Assembly: GCA_905178155.1 (NCBI GenBank)
Contig: CAJINV010000002.1
Span: 9,125,412 to 9,189,411 of the forward strand
Source: Amoebophrya sp. A120
Taxonomy: Eukaryota; Sar; Dinophyceae; Syndiniales; Amoebophryaceae
Direction: 5' to 3'
DNA length: 64,000 bases
This document shows positions 12,438-23,196 of the stretch, piece after piece. The position numbers and the translations under genes are program-made. Below the pieces are notes generated by a model. It worked only from the letters and a program-made list of their open reading frames with translations. It was not told the DNA's origin and made no database searches. How positions within the stretch are numbered: the stretch's first letter is position 1; every line of letters begins with the position of its first letter.

Positions 12438-13430
12438 NNNNNNNNNNNNNNNNNNNNNNNNNNNNNNNNNNNNNNNNNNNNNNNNNNNNNNNNNNNNNNN
12501 NNNNNNNNNNNNNNNNNNNNNNNNNNNNNNNNNNNNNNNNNNNNNNNNNNNNNNNNNNNNNNNNNNNNNNNNNNNNNNNNNNNNNNNNNNNNNNNNNNNN
12601 NNNNNNNNNNNNNNNNNNNNNNNNNNNNNNNNNNNNNNNNNNNNNNNNNNNNNNNNNNNNNNNNNNNNNNNNNNNNNNNNNNNNNNNNNNNNNNNNNNNN
12701 NNNNNNNNNNNNNNNNNNNNNNNNNNNNNNNNNNNNNNNNNNNNNNNNNNNNNNNNNNNNNNNNNNNNNNNNNNNNNNNNNNNNNNNNNNNNNNNNNNNN
12801 NNNNNNNNNNNNNNNNNNNNNNNNNNNNNNNNNNNNNNNNNNNNNNNNNNNNNNNNNNNNNNNNNNNNNNNNNNNNNNNNNNNNNNNNNNNNNNNNNNNN
12901 NNNNNNNNNNNNNNNNNNNNNNNNNNNNNNNNNNNNNNNNNNNNNNNNNNNNNNNNNNNNNNNNNNNNNNNNNNNNNNNNNNNNNNNNNNNNNNNNNNNN
13001 NNNNNNNNNNNNNNNNNNNNNNNNNNNNNNNNNNNNNNNNNNNNNNNNNNNNNNNNNNNNNNNNNNNNNNNNNNNNNNNNNNNNNNNNNNNNNNNNNNNN
13101 NNNNNNNNNNNNNNNNNNNNNNNNNNNNNNNNNNNNNNNNNNNNNNNNNNNNNNNNNNNNNNNNNNNNNNNNNNNNNNNNNNNNNNNNNNNNNNNNNNNN
13201 NNNNNNNNNNNNNNNNNNNNNNNNNNNNNNNNNNNNNNNNNNNNNNNNNNNNNNNNNNNNNNNNNNNNNNNNNNNNNNNNNNNNNNNNNNNNNNNNNNNN
13301 NNNNNNNNNNNNNNNNNNNNNNNNNNNNNNNNNNNNNNNNNNNNNNNNNNNNNNNNNNNNNNNNNNNNNNNNNNNNNNNNNNNNNNNNNNNNNNNNNNNN
13401 NNNNNNNNNNNNNNNNNNNNNNNNNNNNNN
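12438..13430. other. Assembly gap (993 N)
   Basis: A run of 993 unknown bases, flanked on both sides by extreme C/G-rich low-complexity sequence that probably caused the sequencing failure. Any frame crossing it is meaningless. Confidence 0.99.
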
Positions 13431-13620
13431 CGGCCCCCGCCCGGCCCCCGCCCGGCCCCCCCGCGTGCCTCGCGCGTTACGCGCGCGCGCGTTACGCGAT
13501 GCGCAGCGCGTTACGCGCCCGCCTGTACGCGTTACGCGCGTGCGCGCATTACGCGCGCTCGCGCACGCGTTACCCGCGCGCGCGTAACGCCCGCGCGCGC
13601 GCGCGTCTTGAAATTTTTTG
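13431..13620. repeat. CpG-rich simple repeats right of the gap
   Basis: CCCGGCCCCCG units are followed by irregular tandem copies of a GCGCGTTACGCG-type word, about ten in 160 bp, then an abrupt return to normal composition near 13,610. Each unit is close to palindromic. Confidence 0.75.
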
Positions 13621-13861
13621 CCGTTTTTCTGTGGCCAGGGGATTTTGTTTGTATTAATATGAGTTATATCCCTGTCGCCAACCTAAACGAGCACCATAGT
13701 GACATCGTCACGCTCGAGATCATTTATTTCAACCACGGCAGTGTGTGCTCGTGAACGAGGTGTAGTGTGTCAAACTGTGGACATGTGTAAATGAAAACCT
13801 AGGCGGCTTCTAAGTCAATGCTCGAAGACGGTACAGAACATAAAACGATGCCAGCAACATT

Positions 13862-16057
13862 ATGCTTATTATTTTTAACAACAGGAGCTCATTGGCCATA
13901 CGCCTGCCCGTTACATCGAAGCGGAGAGCTCTCAGTTGCGTAAGAAGCAGATTCACAGGGCCTCGACCCTTCTGCGAGCATGGGCGGCCACGACAAGCAA
14001 GCATGCGCTCTTTCGCCACCGGGTCGTCAACTCGGATCTATCTTGACGTGGGCTACCTGGGGACGCGATTTTGTGGATGGCAGGCACAGGAACTACGACA
14101 ATGGAATACTGCAAGTCGTTCACCTCTGCGTCACCAACGGGAGCAGGAGAACAGCACCTCAAGAGAAGAACTCTGTCGAAATTTCAACCGGCGTCGCGGA
14201 TGTCGGCTCGATCGTTGCTCGAAGTTGCATTTATGCAGCTTCTGCGGGTCGGACGACCACGGCGCTTGGGAGTGTCCGGAGCGAATGATGAGCAGCGGCA
14301 GAGTAGAAGATAGGTTTCGTTTCCGTGATAGTTTCGCCAATGAAAGCGGTTGCAATATAGCAGCTGAAAAAGGTACACAAACTCATAGCCCTTGCTCGCT
14401 GCGCGTCAAGAAACCAGCTACTGGTGTGCTGCAGTCCGTGCAGGAAGTGGTGACGCAGTGGGTCCGAGAGACGTTGCGAGCAGGAACAAGCGGTGTCACC
14501 ACGGCACGCCAAGTCCATGGCAACAGAAGCGACCCAATCGTGCACAGTCTGAGCAGAACGGATCGCGGGGTCCACGCACTATCGCAGTTGTGCTACTTCG
14601 ACGTCATCAACGCTTTTCCGCTGTACTGTGTTGAGCCGCAGGGTCTAGCAAGCATTGAAACCAGGAAAACAAATGAAACTGCAACCGGGCCTGCCGTCAG
14701 CGAAGGCGACAAGAAGATGCCAACAATTGTGGAGCTTTTGGTAAGCCATTCCGGTGGCCTTTCTACAGCGGATGTTTGGCTGAATGGCGTACGAGAGGGC
14801 ACAGAGCAGGAAAAGATGCTGTTACCTCCGTTGCACCAAACCCGGAAAAGGGAACGAGCCCTAGAGCCACTGCGGGAAGTGTTCAAGCTTGAGGAACGAT
14901 CGCCACTGGACGAGCGCCACAGTAGTTCGCTTCTACCTGAACCTAGGATATATTCGCAACATGTTGGAAGAAAGCCGGGCGCTGCTGTTCAGACGGCTCG
15001 CGTTGTCTCGACTGACCTGGAAGCGCGAGACAACCCAAGGACTGCTCTGAAGCAATACCGATACTATGTGCTTTTTCGCTTCGCTAGTGGCAAGGAAAAC
15101 ATGGATCGGCAGACTAGTACAGCGACGTCTTCTTTTTCTAAGGAACACTACCCTAGAAGGTCCGGCGTGGCCCGTGGCAGCAGGCTGACTGAAAATTTTG
15201 AAAATGAGACTTGCGAAAAAGTAGAAGGGGCGCTTTCAGAATTGGATTCGCTTTCCTTTCTTGATGACATGGAAGTCACCAGGGACGCTCGAGGAGACGT
15301 GCGCACAAAGTCGGATGATGCGTCGATATGGTGGAAGGTGGCTGGTGAAAAAGATAAATTACCCGAACCCACGAATTCTACCTCTGCGACTATTGAGGAT
15401 GTTGCGTGGGTCGTGGACCTGGTCGGGGATGAGCTGTTTGAAGCTGACACCAGAAATGCCTCTCGTATTTCTCCCTTTTGCCTCGACTCGATGTCGATCG
15501 AGAAGTATGCACGTGAGCATCTGATAGGGAAACGGGACTTTGCGCGATTTGCGACGCCGGGAAACGCGGGTCGCCGGCGAAGAGATTGTAATCGGGTGGC
15601 AAGCAGGGGAATGCACGACGAGCCAGCCGAAGGTGGGAGTTCTTCGCGTAAGCTCTCAGATAGGAACACGACTCGCACTCTGCACGAAATTTGCGTCCTA
15701 TCCAAGCGGCAATCTTCTGGAGATGCAGACGAAGACGCCGAGACGAAGAGTCTGTGCTTAGAATTCCGGTTTTTTGGAGAAGGGTTCTTGCGCCACATGG
15801 TCCGGAAAATGGTTTGGCACCTGCTAGAGGCGGGCTTGGCCGGTGCTTCGAATTACTTGCGTGACACGGTACTACTTCATCCTTCCTCAACTGGTAAAAG
15901 ATTTTTGCCTGCCTCGTCGCGAGCTGAAAGCGAGAAAATCGCGCCACCGCAGGGCCTGTGGCTTTGGGGCAGGACCGAATGGCCGAGGGCGACGACTTCA
16001 TTGTTTTGCAGCGAAAAACCGACTGACCCAAAAGTGACTATGGCCTATCAAGAATGA
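13862..16057 (+). CDS. tRNA pseudouridine synthase, TruA/PUS3-like, with zinc-finger insert
   Basis: One uninterrupted frame of 731 codons. TruA features appear in order: YLDVGYLGTRFCGWQ (N-terminal strand of the fold), SRTDRGVHALSQ with the catalytic Asp at residue 234, ALKQYRYYVL, FRFFGEGFLRHMVRKMV and PPQGLWLW. TruA enzymes convert uridines 38-40 in the tRNA anticodon arm to pseudouridine; eukaryotic relatives are PUS1 and PUS3. The core is spread over about 680 residues by acidic and Ser-rich inserts, far longer than bacterial TruA (about 270). An insert right after strand 1 holds C105-x8-C114-x4-C119-x3-H123 and then C125-x2-C128-x4-H133-x4-C138, a CCCH finger fused to a CCHC knuckle. 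Translation may begin at ATG 13862 or ATG 14003; the extra 47 residues are basic and could be an organelle-targeting peptide. Confidence 0.85.
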   Translation: MLIIFNNRSSLAIRLPVTSKRRALSCVRSRFTGPRPFCEHGRPRQASMRSFATGSSTRIYLDVGYLGTRFCGWQAQELRQWNTASRSPLRHQREQENSTSREELCRNFNRRRGCRLDRCSKLHLCSFCGSDDHGAWECPERMMSSGRVEDRFRFRDSFANESGCNIAAEKGTQTHSPCSLRVKKPATGVLQSVQEVVTQWVRETLRAGTSGVTTARQVHGNRSDPIVHSLSRTDRGVHALSQLCYFDVINAFPLYCVEPQGLASIETRKTNETATGPAVSEGDKKMPTIVELLVSHSGGLSTADVWLNGVREGTEQEKMLLPPLHQTRKRERALEPLREVFKLEERSPLDERHSSSLLPEPRIYSQHVGRKPGAAVQTARVVSTDLEARDNPRTALKQYRYYVLFRFASGKENMDRQTSTATSSFSKEHYPRRSGVARGSRLTENFENETCEKVEGALSELDSLSFLDDMEVTRDARGDVRTKSDDASIWWKVAGEKDKLPEPTNSTSATIEDVAWVVDLVGDELFEADTRNASRISPFCLDSMSIEKYAREHLIGKRDFARFATPGNAGRRRRDCNRVASRGMHDEPAEGGSSSRKLSDRNTTRTLHEICVLSKRQSSGDADEDAETKSLCLEFRFFGEGFLRHMVRKMVWHLLEAGLAGASNYLRDTVLLHPSSTGKRFLPASSRAESEKIAPPQGLWLWGRTEWPRATTSLFCSEKPTDPKVTMAYQE

Positions 16058-16767
16058 AATGCACCCGTAAATGCGGCAAAATGCCATTTTTACATTGGCA
16101 TTATTTCCTGGACGCAAAGTTCTGTGAGCTGAAAGCGTTCGCGTGTTTTTTGGCATACGGTATCAGTGTACTACGATTCCCATTTCCCGATCGCAAACGA
16201 GTTTTGTGGAAGTTGATGTTGGCGTCCTGATTCTGTGCGCAAGCTGCAGAGTTTAGAGTGTTTCCTCTACATGTCAGAACTATGCCGATTTTCATCTTAC
16301 GATGCGGTCTGTTTTCTTGCGGCTGCTTTCCTGCCTCTGTTTGTTCTTTTCTTGACCTCTGAGTGTGGTTCTTCTCCAAAACTGGAGTAGACGACCGCCG
16401 AACGTATGGTCGATTAACCAGCTGAGTCGTATAGAAAACCTGCAACAAGAGAGCAATGTGATTTCTCTTGAAAAAGAACAACGCCACCCGAGCGTGAAAA
16501 ATATGCTAATTTGATTTGAGTTGCAAAACCAAAAGGATGCGAGCGCTGACGCTGCTACAGTGGTCCTACCGAGCGGCGGACTTACGCCCTTGTGTGCGTT
16601 TTGCGACTAAGGGTCACACGAGGGTCGTCCCAACATTCACCCAGACTCCCAGGACTTTCTTCTGGGTTTTCCTTCCTGATAAAAATCCTCGTTCTCGTTT
16701 AGATTTTACGTTAAGATAAGTGGAAGACAGAGTTTTGTCTTACATACAGCCTGAACTATTCCAGAAA
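16058..16767. other. Intergenic, no gene seen
   Basis: Short frames only. It should hold the end of the pseudouridine synthase transcript and the leader of the next gene. I see no repeats or RNA gene. Confidence 0.5.
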
Positions 16768-19700
16768 ATGGCGTGCTTTGGTAGACCGGCGAAGGAAAAA
16801 ATTGTCGAGAAGATCGTCGAGAAGTATGAGGCGGAATAGAACTACTTTGTCATGCATACGCAAGAGCTGAAGCAAATGCAAATCATGTAGTTGCTAACAA
16901 AGTATTACTGCTTATGCATGACCAAGTAGTCTTTTTCTTCTCTATAGCAAGACGGTCGAAGTCGAGAAGCCGGAGGAGCTGATCGCTTGCGTCGCTTCCC
17001 ACGGCGTTCCGGACTGGGACAAATGGTATGAATTTTTCCTACTTCATGTGCGACAGACATTCGCCCGAGCAAATAAGTCGAAACTTGTGAAGATGCTGAA
17101 GCTGCGCGGGCATGACTGTTAGTGTGTGTACTGATCTGGTAACCAAATGCGTGCGCGCGCGCGCGCAGAGCGCGCGCCGGCCCACGAAGCCGGCGCGCGC
17201 GCTCTGCGCGCTTGCGATATTGCTTAGCAAACGCAGCGCGAAGGCAGTTGCCGTTACCATATAGGGCAACCGCCGGGAGGCGTGAAGGTCAGGGAAATGG
17301 CCAGAAATGAAGCGGGGGAAGGGAAAAAAAGCGGACCAGATGGGAAAATGGCCAGGAGCTCAAAAATGTCGCAAAAATGGCAGAAACCAAGCGGGAGAAG
17401 GTGAAAAAAGAGCATTTTTGCGGTTTGGCCCACTTGATATCTGAAAAAGAGACGGACTATTTTTTGCTCCGCCCGGTGGCCAGCTGCGTTGGAGAAGCAG
17501 GCCCGCGACCTGTCCGGAAGCCTTGGGCCGCTTCGTAACTGGAAAAAGTTGGAAAAAAATGACAAAAAATTGCTTCATAACGTGGGTGAAAGCAATCGTC
17601 GGATTTTGTGCAGATCACCCGGGCCACTTGAAAAATGAAAAAAGATGAGAAATTGCGCAAAAGCGCAATCCTTCCGCAGGCTTCAAAACTGCAAGTCAGA
17701 TGCGGGCGGTAAAAATGTCCAGGTCGCCCGGGCCACTTGGAAAATGAAAAAACATGAAAAATTGCGCAAAAGCGCAATCCCTCCGCAGGCTTCAAAACTG
17801 CCAGTCAGCTGTGGGCGGTGAAAATGTGCAGGTCGCCCAGGCCACTTAGAAAATGAAAAAAGACGAAAAATTGCGCAAAAGCGCAATCCCTCCGCAGGCT
17901 TCAAAACTGCCAGTCAAATGTGGGCGGTGAAAATGTGCAGGTCGCCCGGGCCACTTGGAAACCAGGAAAAGATGAAAAATTGCGCAAAAGCGCAATCCCT
18001 CCGCAGGCTTCAAAACTGCCAGTCAGCTGCGGTCGGTGAAAATGTCCGGAGCCCTTCGGCCACCTAAAAACCTGAAAAAAGAGCGAAAATCGCAAAAAAC
18101 CGAGAACCCTCGGCAGGCTTACAAACTGGCCGCCAAGGGCGGTCCGGCGGGCGCGTGGTCGCGCCATACCATTGAGATTGTGAAAAAAAAGCCGCACTAG
18201 AAGCGGGCGGAGGCATGTCACAAAATCCCGACTTGGCCGGGGTTGTGGGCACCAATTCGGGACCTCCGCCGCGTCTGAAGTGGCCGATTTTGGTTGCCCG
18301 GAAGGGTTCGCGGGTTTTCGGCTTTCCGCATACCTTCCTGGCCAGGGGGCCAGTTTGTCATGCAGGGGGCTAGAGAGGATGCCCCGCTGCGAAATAGCAG
18401 ACCGGATTTCGCCTTCAATGCTTATCGCAGGAGCCTGCGGGCCGCCGCGGGCGACAGTAGTTGTCCGCGGCCCTTCGATAAGCTTTGAATGCGAATCCGG
18501 AAGCCCCCGATGACCCAGATACCTTCCTGGCCAGGGGGCCAGTTTCTCATGCAGGGGGCTTGAAGAAGAAGGAGTGGGACTGTAATCAAAAAGAAATAGC
18601 GCCAAAGCGCGGCCCGCAGGGCCGCGCTTTCGCCGCGCGGCTGGTTAGGCTTTCGCGCTGGTTAGAATTTCGCGCACGCATTTGGTTACCAATATCGCCC
18701 TCCGGGCGCGATCTTCATACCTACACAAGTGCATCAAGATCCGCGTTCTTTCGCACAAGCTGGTTTTGATGAACAGGTATGAGGAGTACCAGAAGATGAC
18801 CTCCGGCACGGACCCGACGTCGAACTTCCACATCCCCTTGGGCGTAAAAATCACCTTCCTGGGCTGTTCCACTGATGCGGAGGGCAAGCAGCGCACCCAC
18901 GTCATCCATGTCCTGCCGAAGAAAAACAAGGAGCTGTGCCAGAAAATCCTGGACTTCAACGCCCCGCCCTTCGTCGGCGGACCGGACTTCATCAAGAACG
19001 GTTCTTATTTGATTTCATGTTCGTACGTCAAGCTCAAGTGGAGTACGGGTGTAAGTTGTACCGAAGGAGCTTGCAACTTCTGGTCGATAATGCCAATTTT
19101 TAGTGCATGAGCATCCATGACTTCTAACACAACTACATAGGTATCGTCATCCCTCCGTGCAATGCCGCCTACTACGAAATCACCGATGTCAACTTTGCGG
19201 CGATGTTATGAGAGGCCGCGGCGTTGAATGAACATGATTTGTGCAGATGACGTGTTTGTCATGCAAAAGCAGAACTCGGACTATGCTAGGAATTATCACC
19301 GAGTTGTACGTCTATGTGACTGTAAGGCTGAGTGTGCATAATTGCATTAATAATTCTACTACTTCCAATCACCATCGCAATAAAAATCATGTTCTTGCAT
19401 TTCCCCCCGGATACCTCTTTCGGAAGGAGCACATGATGGGCACTTTTTCGCACGGCATCAAGGAATACAAAGAGTGGCGCGCAAAGTACTACGGTGCCCA
19501 GGACATGGAGATCGGCGGAATCGATGTCAAGCCGATGTTAGTCGGTAGAGTTTGAATTTCTTTTGCTACACATTTCATTACATACAGCGACGTCCTGATC
19601 GTAGAAAATGACATTATTTGATGGATAAAAGCCAGGCACAGTGATTTTTTTGCATTGTGCTAGAATTTGCAAGAGATAATTTCCACCAAGACCAATTTTT

Positions 19701-19898
19701 ACAGGTTCCTGTGATGACGGGAAGAAGTGCTTCGTTGTGAACGCGTGGCCGAAGGCGGATGACGACAAGATGAAGGCTATGATGGACTTCGACAGCGAGG
19801 AAAACCCGGTGCAGGAGTACATCAAGGCTGGGGACATCATCTTGCCGATGGAGAAAGAGTTCGTGGAGTGGAAGGCCATTGACCGTCACATCCGCTAA
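16768..19898 (+). CDS. Unrecognised multi-exon protein (about 300 residues)
   Basis: Exons read by phase: 16768-16823, 16948-17025, 18777-19048, 19141-~19205, ~19246-~19300, ~19405-~19535 and ~19706-19898. The first three introns are GT-AG and phase-consistent (124 bp, 1,751 bp, 92 bp). Donors and acceptors of the later ones are not resolved and may be unconventional. The start reads MACFGRPAKEKIVEKIVENK; later blocks such as PDWDKWYEEYQKMTSGTDP, FVGGPDFIKNGSYLISC and the C-terminal EEFVEWKAIDRHIR-like end look like a folded, soluble protein. Codon-level openness and composition differ clearly from the introns. I do not recognise a family. The large second intron contains an inverted-repeat element. 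Confidence 0.6.
17161..17211. repeat. Long GC palindrome near the left end of the intronic element
   Basis: Left arm 17161-17181 and right arm 17189-17211 are complementary apart from a 2-bp slip in a GC run, around a 7-base loop CCACGAA. It would form a very stable hairpin directly inside the left terminal repeat. A smaller perfect hairpin with 12-bp arms and a 3-base loop lies at 18604-18630 near the other end. Confidence 0.75.
17621..18056. repeat. 109-bp tandem repeat, four clear units
   Basis: Units begin at GGGCCACTTG-type words at 17621, 17730, 17839 and 17948, exactly 109 bp apart. Each holds TTGCGCAAAAGCGCAA (a small hairpin), CCGCAGGCTTCAAAACTG and GGGCGGTGAAAATG. Diverged half-units flank the array (about 17425 and 18057-18140). 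Confidence 0.85.
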
Positions 19899-20820
19899 AG
19901 GTTTTTTTTGTTCCAGTGGAACGGGCTGGGAGACAATGCGAATTCGAACAATTATCACAAGGCAGATAAAGGGAAAAAATGTCACTGTTGTATCAAGCAA
20001 AGAAAAATAAATCTATAAATGTTTCTCTTTAACGTTTCGGTTTCAGTTTCTAGTCTTCGGGGCGTGATCGCTACAAGAATTTAGCTAGGTAAGGAATCAG
20101 CGAGTGGAGGAGAACAGTTTCGCACTCATGCATGTATCATAACGTTTGTGCAACGCAGCGAACCTTAAAACGTGGCGCAAAGGTGGTTCGCAAATGTATC
20201 ATCCAGAACATGAATATGCAATCCGCACGGAATTCAACTTCGTTGCGCGCCAAAGACGAGGAGGAGACGAGAAAGAGCGCAGGAAACGCAGAGCAGGCAT
20301 AGCGGTGCATGAACCTAGTTCAATGCTGTTGTTTGTCTAGGAAAACAAGATTCACAGCATGATTGGAAACGAAGTGTTTACACACCGCAACCAACACGTG
20401 GAGCTTCCGCCTGACCTGCTGTGCACTAGGTCCTGGAACGCAAAGCAGTGTTCGATGTGCAGTGCAACAATGTGTGCAAGTGCACGAACGCGGCGTATTT
20501 TTGAATATCCCGTAGGCACCGGAGAGGAGAATGTGTGGCTCCGGCGCAGATCACAGTGCGCGGGAGACGAGGCAAAGCTAGAGGGAATGAAAACTGCATA
20601 AGAGAGTGAGAAACAGTGCGTTGTGCCCAAGAACATCTCCTTTGTTTGTTTCTTCCTAAGTGTAAGTATGAAAATGCCTCTGATAGATAAGGATAACAAA
20701 ATCAGTAACGCATGCTAGCACTACGTAGTTCGAAGTAAGTGAAATTTTGCTTGGACTTTCTCTATTTTACGCAGTTGGAGGCAACTAACTTCAGAAGAGG
20801 CTTCTCCAAAAAACGTGACC
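19899..20820. other. Intergenic, no gene supported
   Basis: An AATAAA near 20008 could serve the preceding gene. Frames at 20146-20340 and 20359-20601 are open but show no protein-like features. The last 100 bases are probably the leader of the next gene. Confidence 0.5.
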
Positions 20821-22168
20821 ATGGCTCCTGTGACGGCGATAGCCGGAGCCGGGGGCGTGTCCGCAACCGGTGCGTTTCTACCCGCGGCAAAAGCCCTGAA
20901 ATACGGCGGAGCAAACGCGAGTTTGTTGTCGAAGTCGTCAAACTTTCTCCAGAAGTATTTCCCCTCAGTCAGTAGCTTTGTCGAGCTCGACGCGGGCATA
21001 GTACATTTGTTGTTCGTCTGCGCGTGCATTTCCATCATTGTTTTCCGTGGCTCCGCGTCCCAGTTTTCGGCAAGGACCCAAGTGTTGCTGCTACTCTGCT
21101 ACTGCTGCAACTTACTGCTGAGAAAAATCTCCGCGAGCTACTGGTGGGTGTGGGGGCTGTGCGTCGCGCAGGGCTGTTTGTGTACCACTTCTTTGAGGTG
21201 CTTTGGTTTCGTTTGCAATTTGCTCAAGTGAAGTACCTGTTTTTGTCCTGACCAGCACCACTAGGTAGTTACCTGCATCTCTATGCTTAATCAAGGTATC
21301 CTGTTCTACCCGAATTTACGAAAGTACGGCTTGGGCGACAAACGGGAGCGCACCTTGGTTGGCTGCGTCGTTGGGTTGGCGATTGTGCTCGGTATTGTGC
21401 ACTACGAGTTTTCATCCGCCGCAGCTTCGAGTCCTGCTGGAATACCAGGACAACCCCTCGACGCGTCTGCAGCAGCGAACGCAGCAGCACCCACACCTAA
21501 CGGAGAAGCTGGCACAGCCAGTAGTACGACACCCTCAACAAACTTCCAGTTCAGCAATATCTTCGGCAGCCACCGACTCACGCTCTTCGGAAGTGACTCC
21601 GTCCTGAAGCAAAACACGCATCAAGCGCTCGCGAAGTATTTTTCGTCTATTTAGTTGGTTCGTTTCGATGCTGATGCTCGTCGGAATATGAATGTGTAGC
21701 ACGTGCGTGTAGCTCAATTTGATACAAGAAATACTAAATTTCACTTCTAGCGCCAAGTCCGAGTCCCTTCTGCACTACTTCGGGCAGTCGGTTTTCAACT
21801 TCTTCGCCCCTTTCCTCATCGGCTTCAAACGCAGTCTGGAGGGGCTGGCGATTTTCCCGCAGTATCGGTCAGCGGTCTACCTGACCGAGTCCATTGATTG
21901 GCGCATCTACGCCTGGATACTGCTGTTCGCGAGTTACGAACTGCAGCTCGCGATTGCGTACTTCGGGCTCTTCCACTTCATACCACTCCTGGAAATGGGC
22001 GGCCTGGTCTGGTTCGCCATGATGACCACGAGGAAAATTGTGCGAAAAAACAGCAAGCCAAAATACGAGGATTTCGGGATCTCGGGGCGCAGCATCGACG
22101 CGGAATTAGCGGAAATCAGGGGATTGATGGAAGACGCGCCGGTCATGGGAAGCTGGGACGTGTTGTGA
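20821..22168 (+). CDS. Multi-pass membrane protein, unknown family
   Basis: ATG 20821 lies in a good ACCATGG context. Exon 1 (20821 to about 21,130-21,230, end not resolved) has an Ala/Gly-rich N terminus and hydrophobic helices such as IVHLLFVCACISIIVF and TQVLLLLCYCCNLLL. Exon 2 starts near 21,294 (GILFYPNLRKYGLGDKRERT) and contains TLVGCVVGLAIVLGIV followed by an Ala/Pro/Thr-rich loop. Intron 21636-21750 is GT-AG and phase 2. Exon 3 (21751-22168) holds NFFAPFLIGFKRSLEG, two more helices around IYAWILLFASYELQLAIAYFGLF and LEMGGLVWFAMM, and a basic then acidic C-terminal tail ending in TGA. About six membrane segments in total suggest a channel, transporter or organelle membrane protein; I do not recognise it. 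Confidence 0.7.
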
Positions 22169-23196
22169 TATCAATTTCGCCTTCATCCATCAAATCAGAC
22201 GTCGTTTTCGTTTGGCGAAACTATCGTTTTCTGATTCGTCCTTGAAAGAGGCTGCGCTCTGTACCAATTGAATACTTGTCGCCTGGCTCCCTTTCAAAGT
22301 TGTGTTGTATCTTGGAGGCGCGCTACCGCATCTATGGACAATCAGAATCATGGGAAGTGCTTAGATACGAAAAAAATTATGTGAAAACCAGCATGCAGAA
22401 ACCACACTCCAAGAGGAGCTCAGCGGTTGCGTCTTGTCTGGCTGTATCGTGAAAATGTAAAAAACCTTGAACACAGAAGTTTCAGACCTGCGGCTGAGCG
22501 CAAAGCGGCAAGCTCATTGCTGTTTGTGATCGTTTTCTAAGCGTGCCTGTCCTCGCAGTCCGTCTGCGACCGTCTCTCGTCACACAATCGCTTTCGTGCT
22601 TTCTTCTTACCGGCTATTTATCAGAGCAGGCGTGCTCGCAATATCGTTGAACCGTAACTGAAACGCAACAAGAAGCTTTTTGTTGTCACGACATTTAGTA
22701 GTGAATACACAGTAAGACACGAGTTTCGTCCCCCTCAGTTTTCGTACAACAGCTTCAAAATACGTGCCGACCAGAGAGTGCTTCGTCCAGAGGATCAAAG
22801 AGAGCACGTTCTCGTTCGTCTTATTTTGCGAATGTAATCTTCAGAAGACTCGTAGCGTGAAAGAATTTTTCGTCTAGGGTTCTTAGACTTACTCGACTTT
22901 ACCAATGAAAAATGAATTGAACAGGGACACCAAGTACTATTGGTATCATTGCACGTAGCTGCCTCACCCCTTGGCGGGAAAAAGCAGAACAAAAGGAAGA
23001 ACAAGAAGCAAGTATTTTGCCGAACCAAAAAGCGCATCAACGATTTCTCTTTCCAATCAATCCAATTTAGGACAACTACATCGATCGAGTCGGACGGTTC
23101 GATCGGTGTAGGGCAAAGAGGACGAGAGTTGGGAAAATGTTTTTTTTACCGTAGAATCGTTTTGAAGATTTTTAGCAGGGAAGCAAACCCACAGCC
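22169..23196. other. Intergenic, no gene seen
   Basis: Short frames on both strands without features. It must hold the end of the membrane-protein transcript and the leader of the dynein gene (start context CAGCCATGA at 23197). Confidence 0.55.

Larger units (their letters stand above)
17138..18690. mobile_element. Intronic terminal-inverted-repeat element, 1.55 kb
   Basis: The 20-bp sequence GGTAACCAAATGCGTGCGCG at 17138-17157 recurs as a perfect reverse complement at 18671-18690. Between them lie a GC-rich palindrome, a 109-bp tandem repeat, a duplicated 45-bp segment (about 18330-18375 and 18520-18565, both containing CCTTCCTGGCCAGGGGGCC) and a second hairpin. No transposase is visible. 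This fits a non-autonomous DNA transposon that enlarged the intron. I see no convincing target-site duplication; the outer bases (GATCT left, AATATC right) are only partly alike. Confidence 0.65.

Noticed and set aside
11880-13754. Long open frames spanning the run of N
   Set aside because: They cross 993 unknown bases and the flanks translate to Pro/Ala/Arg-rich low complexity; they are artefacts of the gap and GC richness.
20352-23040. Minus-strand frames between the membrane-protein and dynein genes
   Set aside because: Short, Ser/Phe-rich, no motifs, no plausible splice partners.
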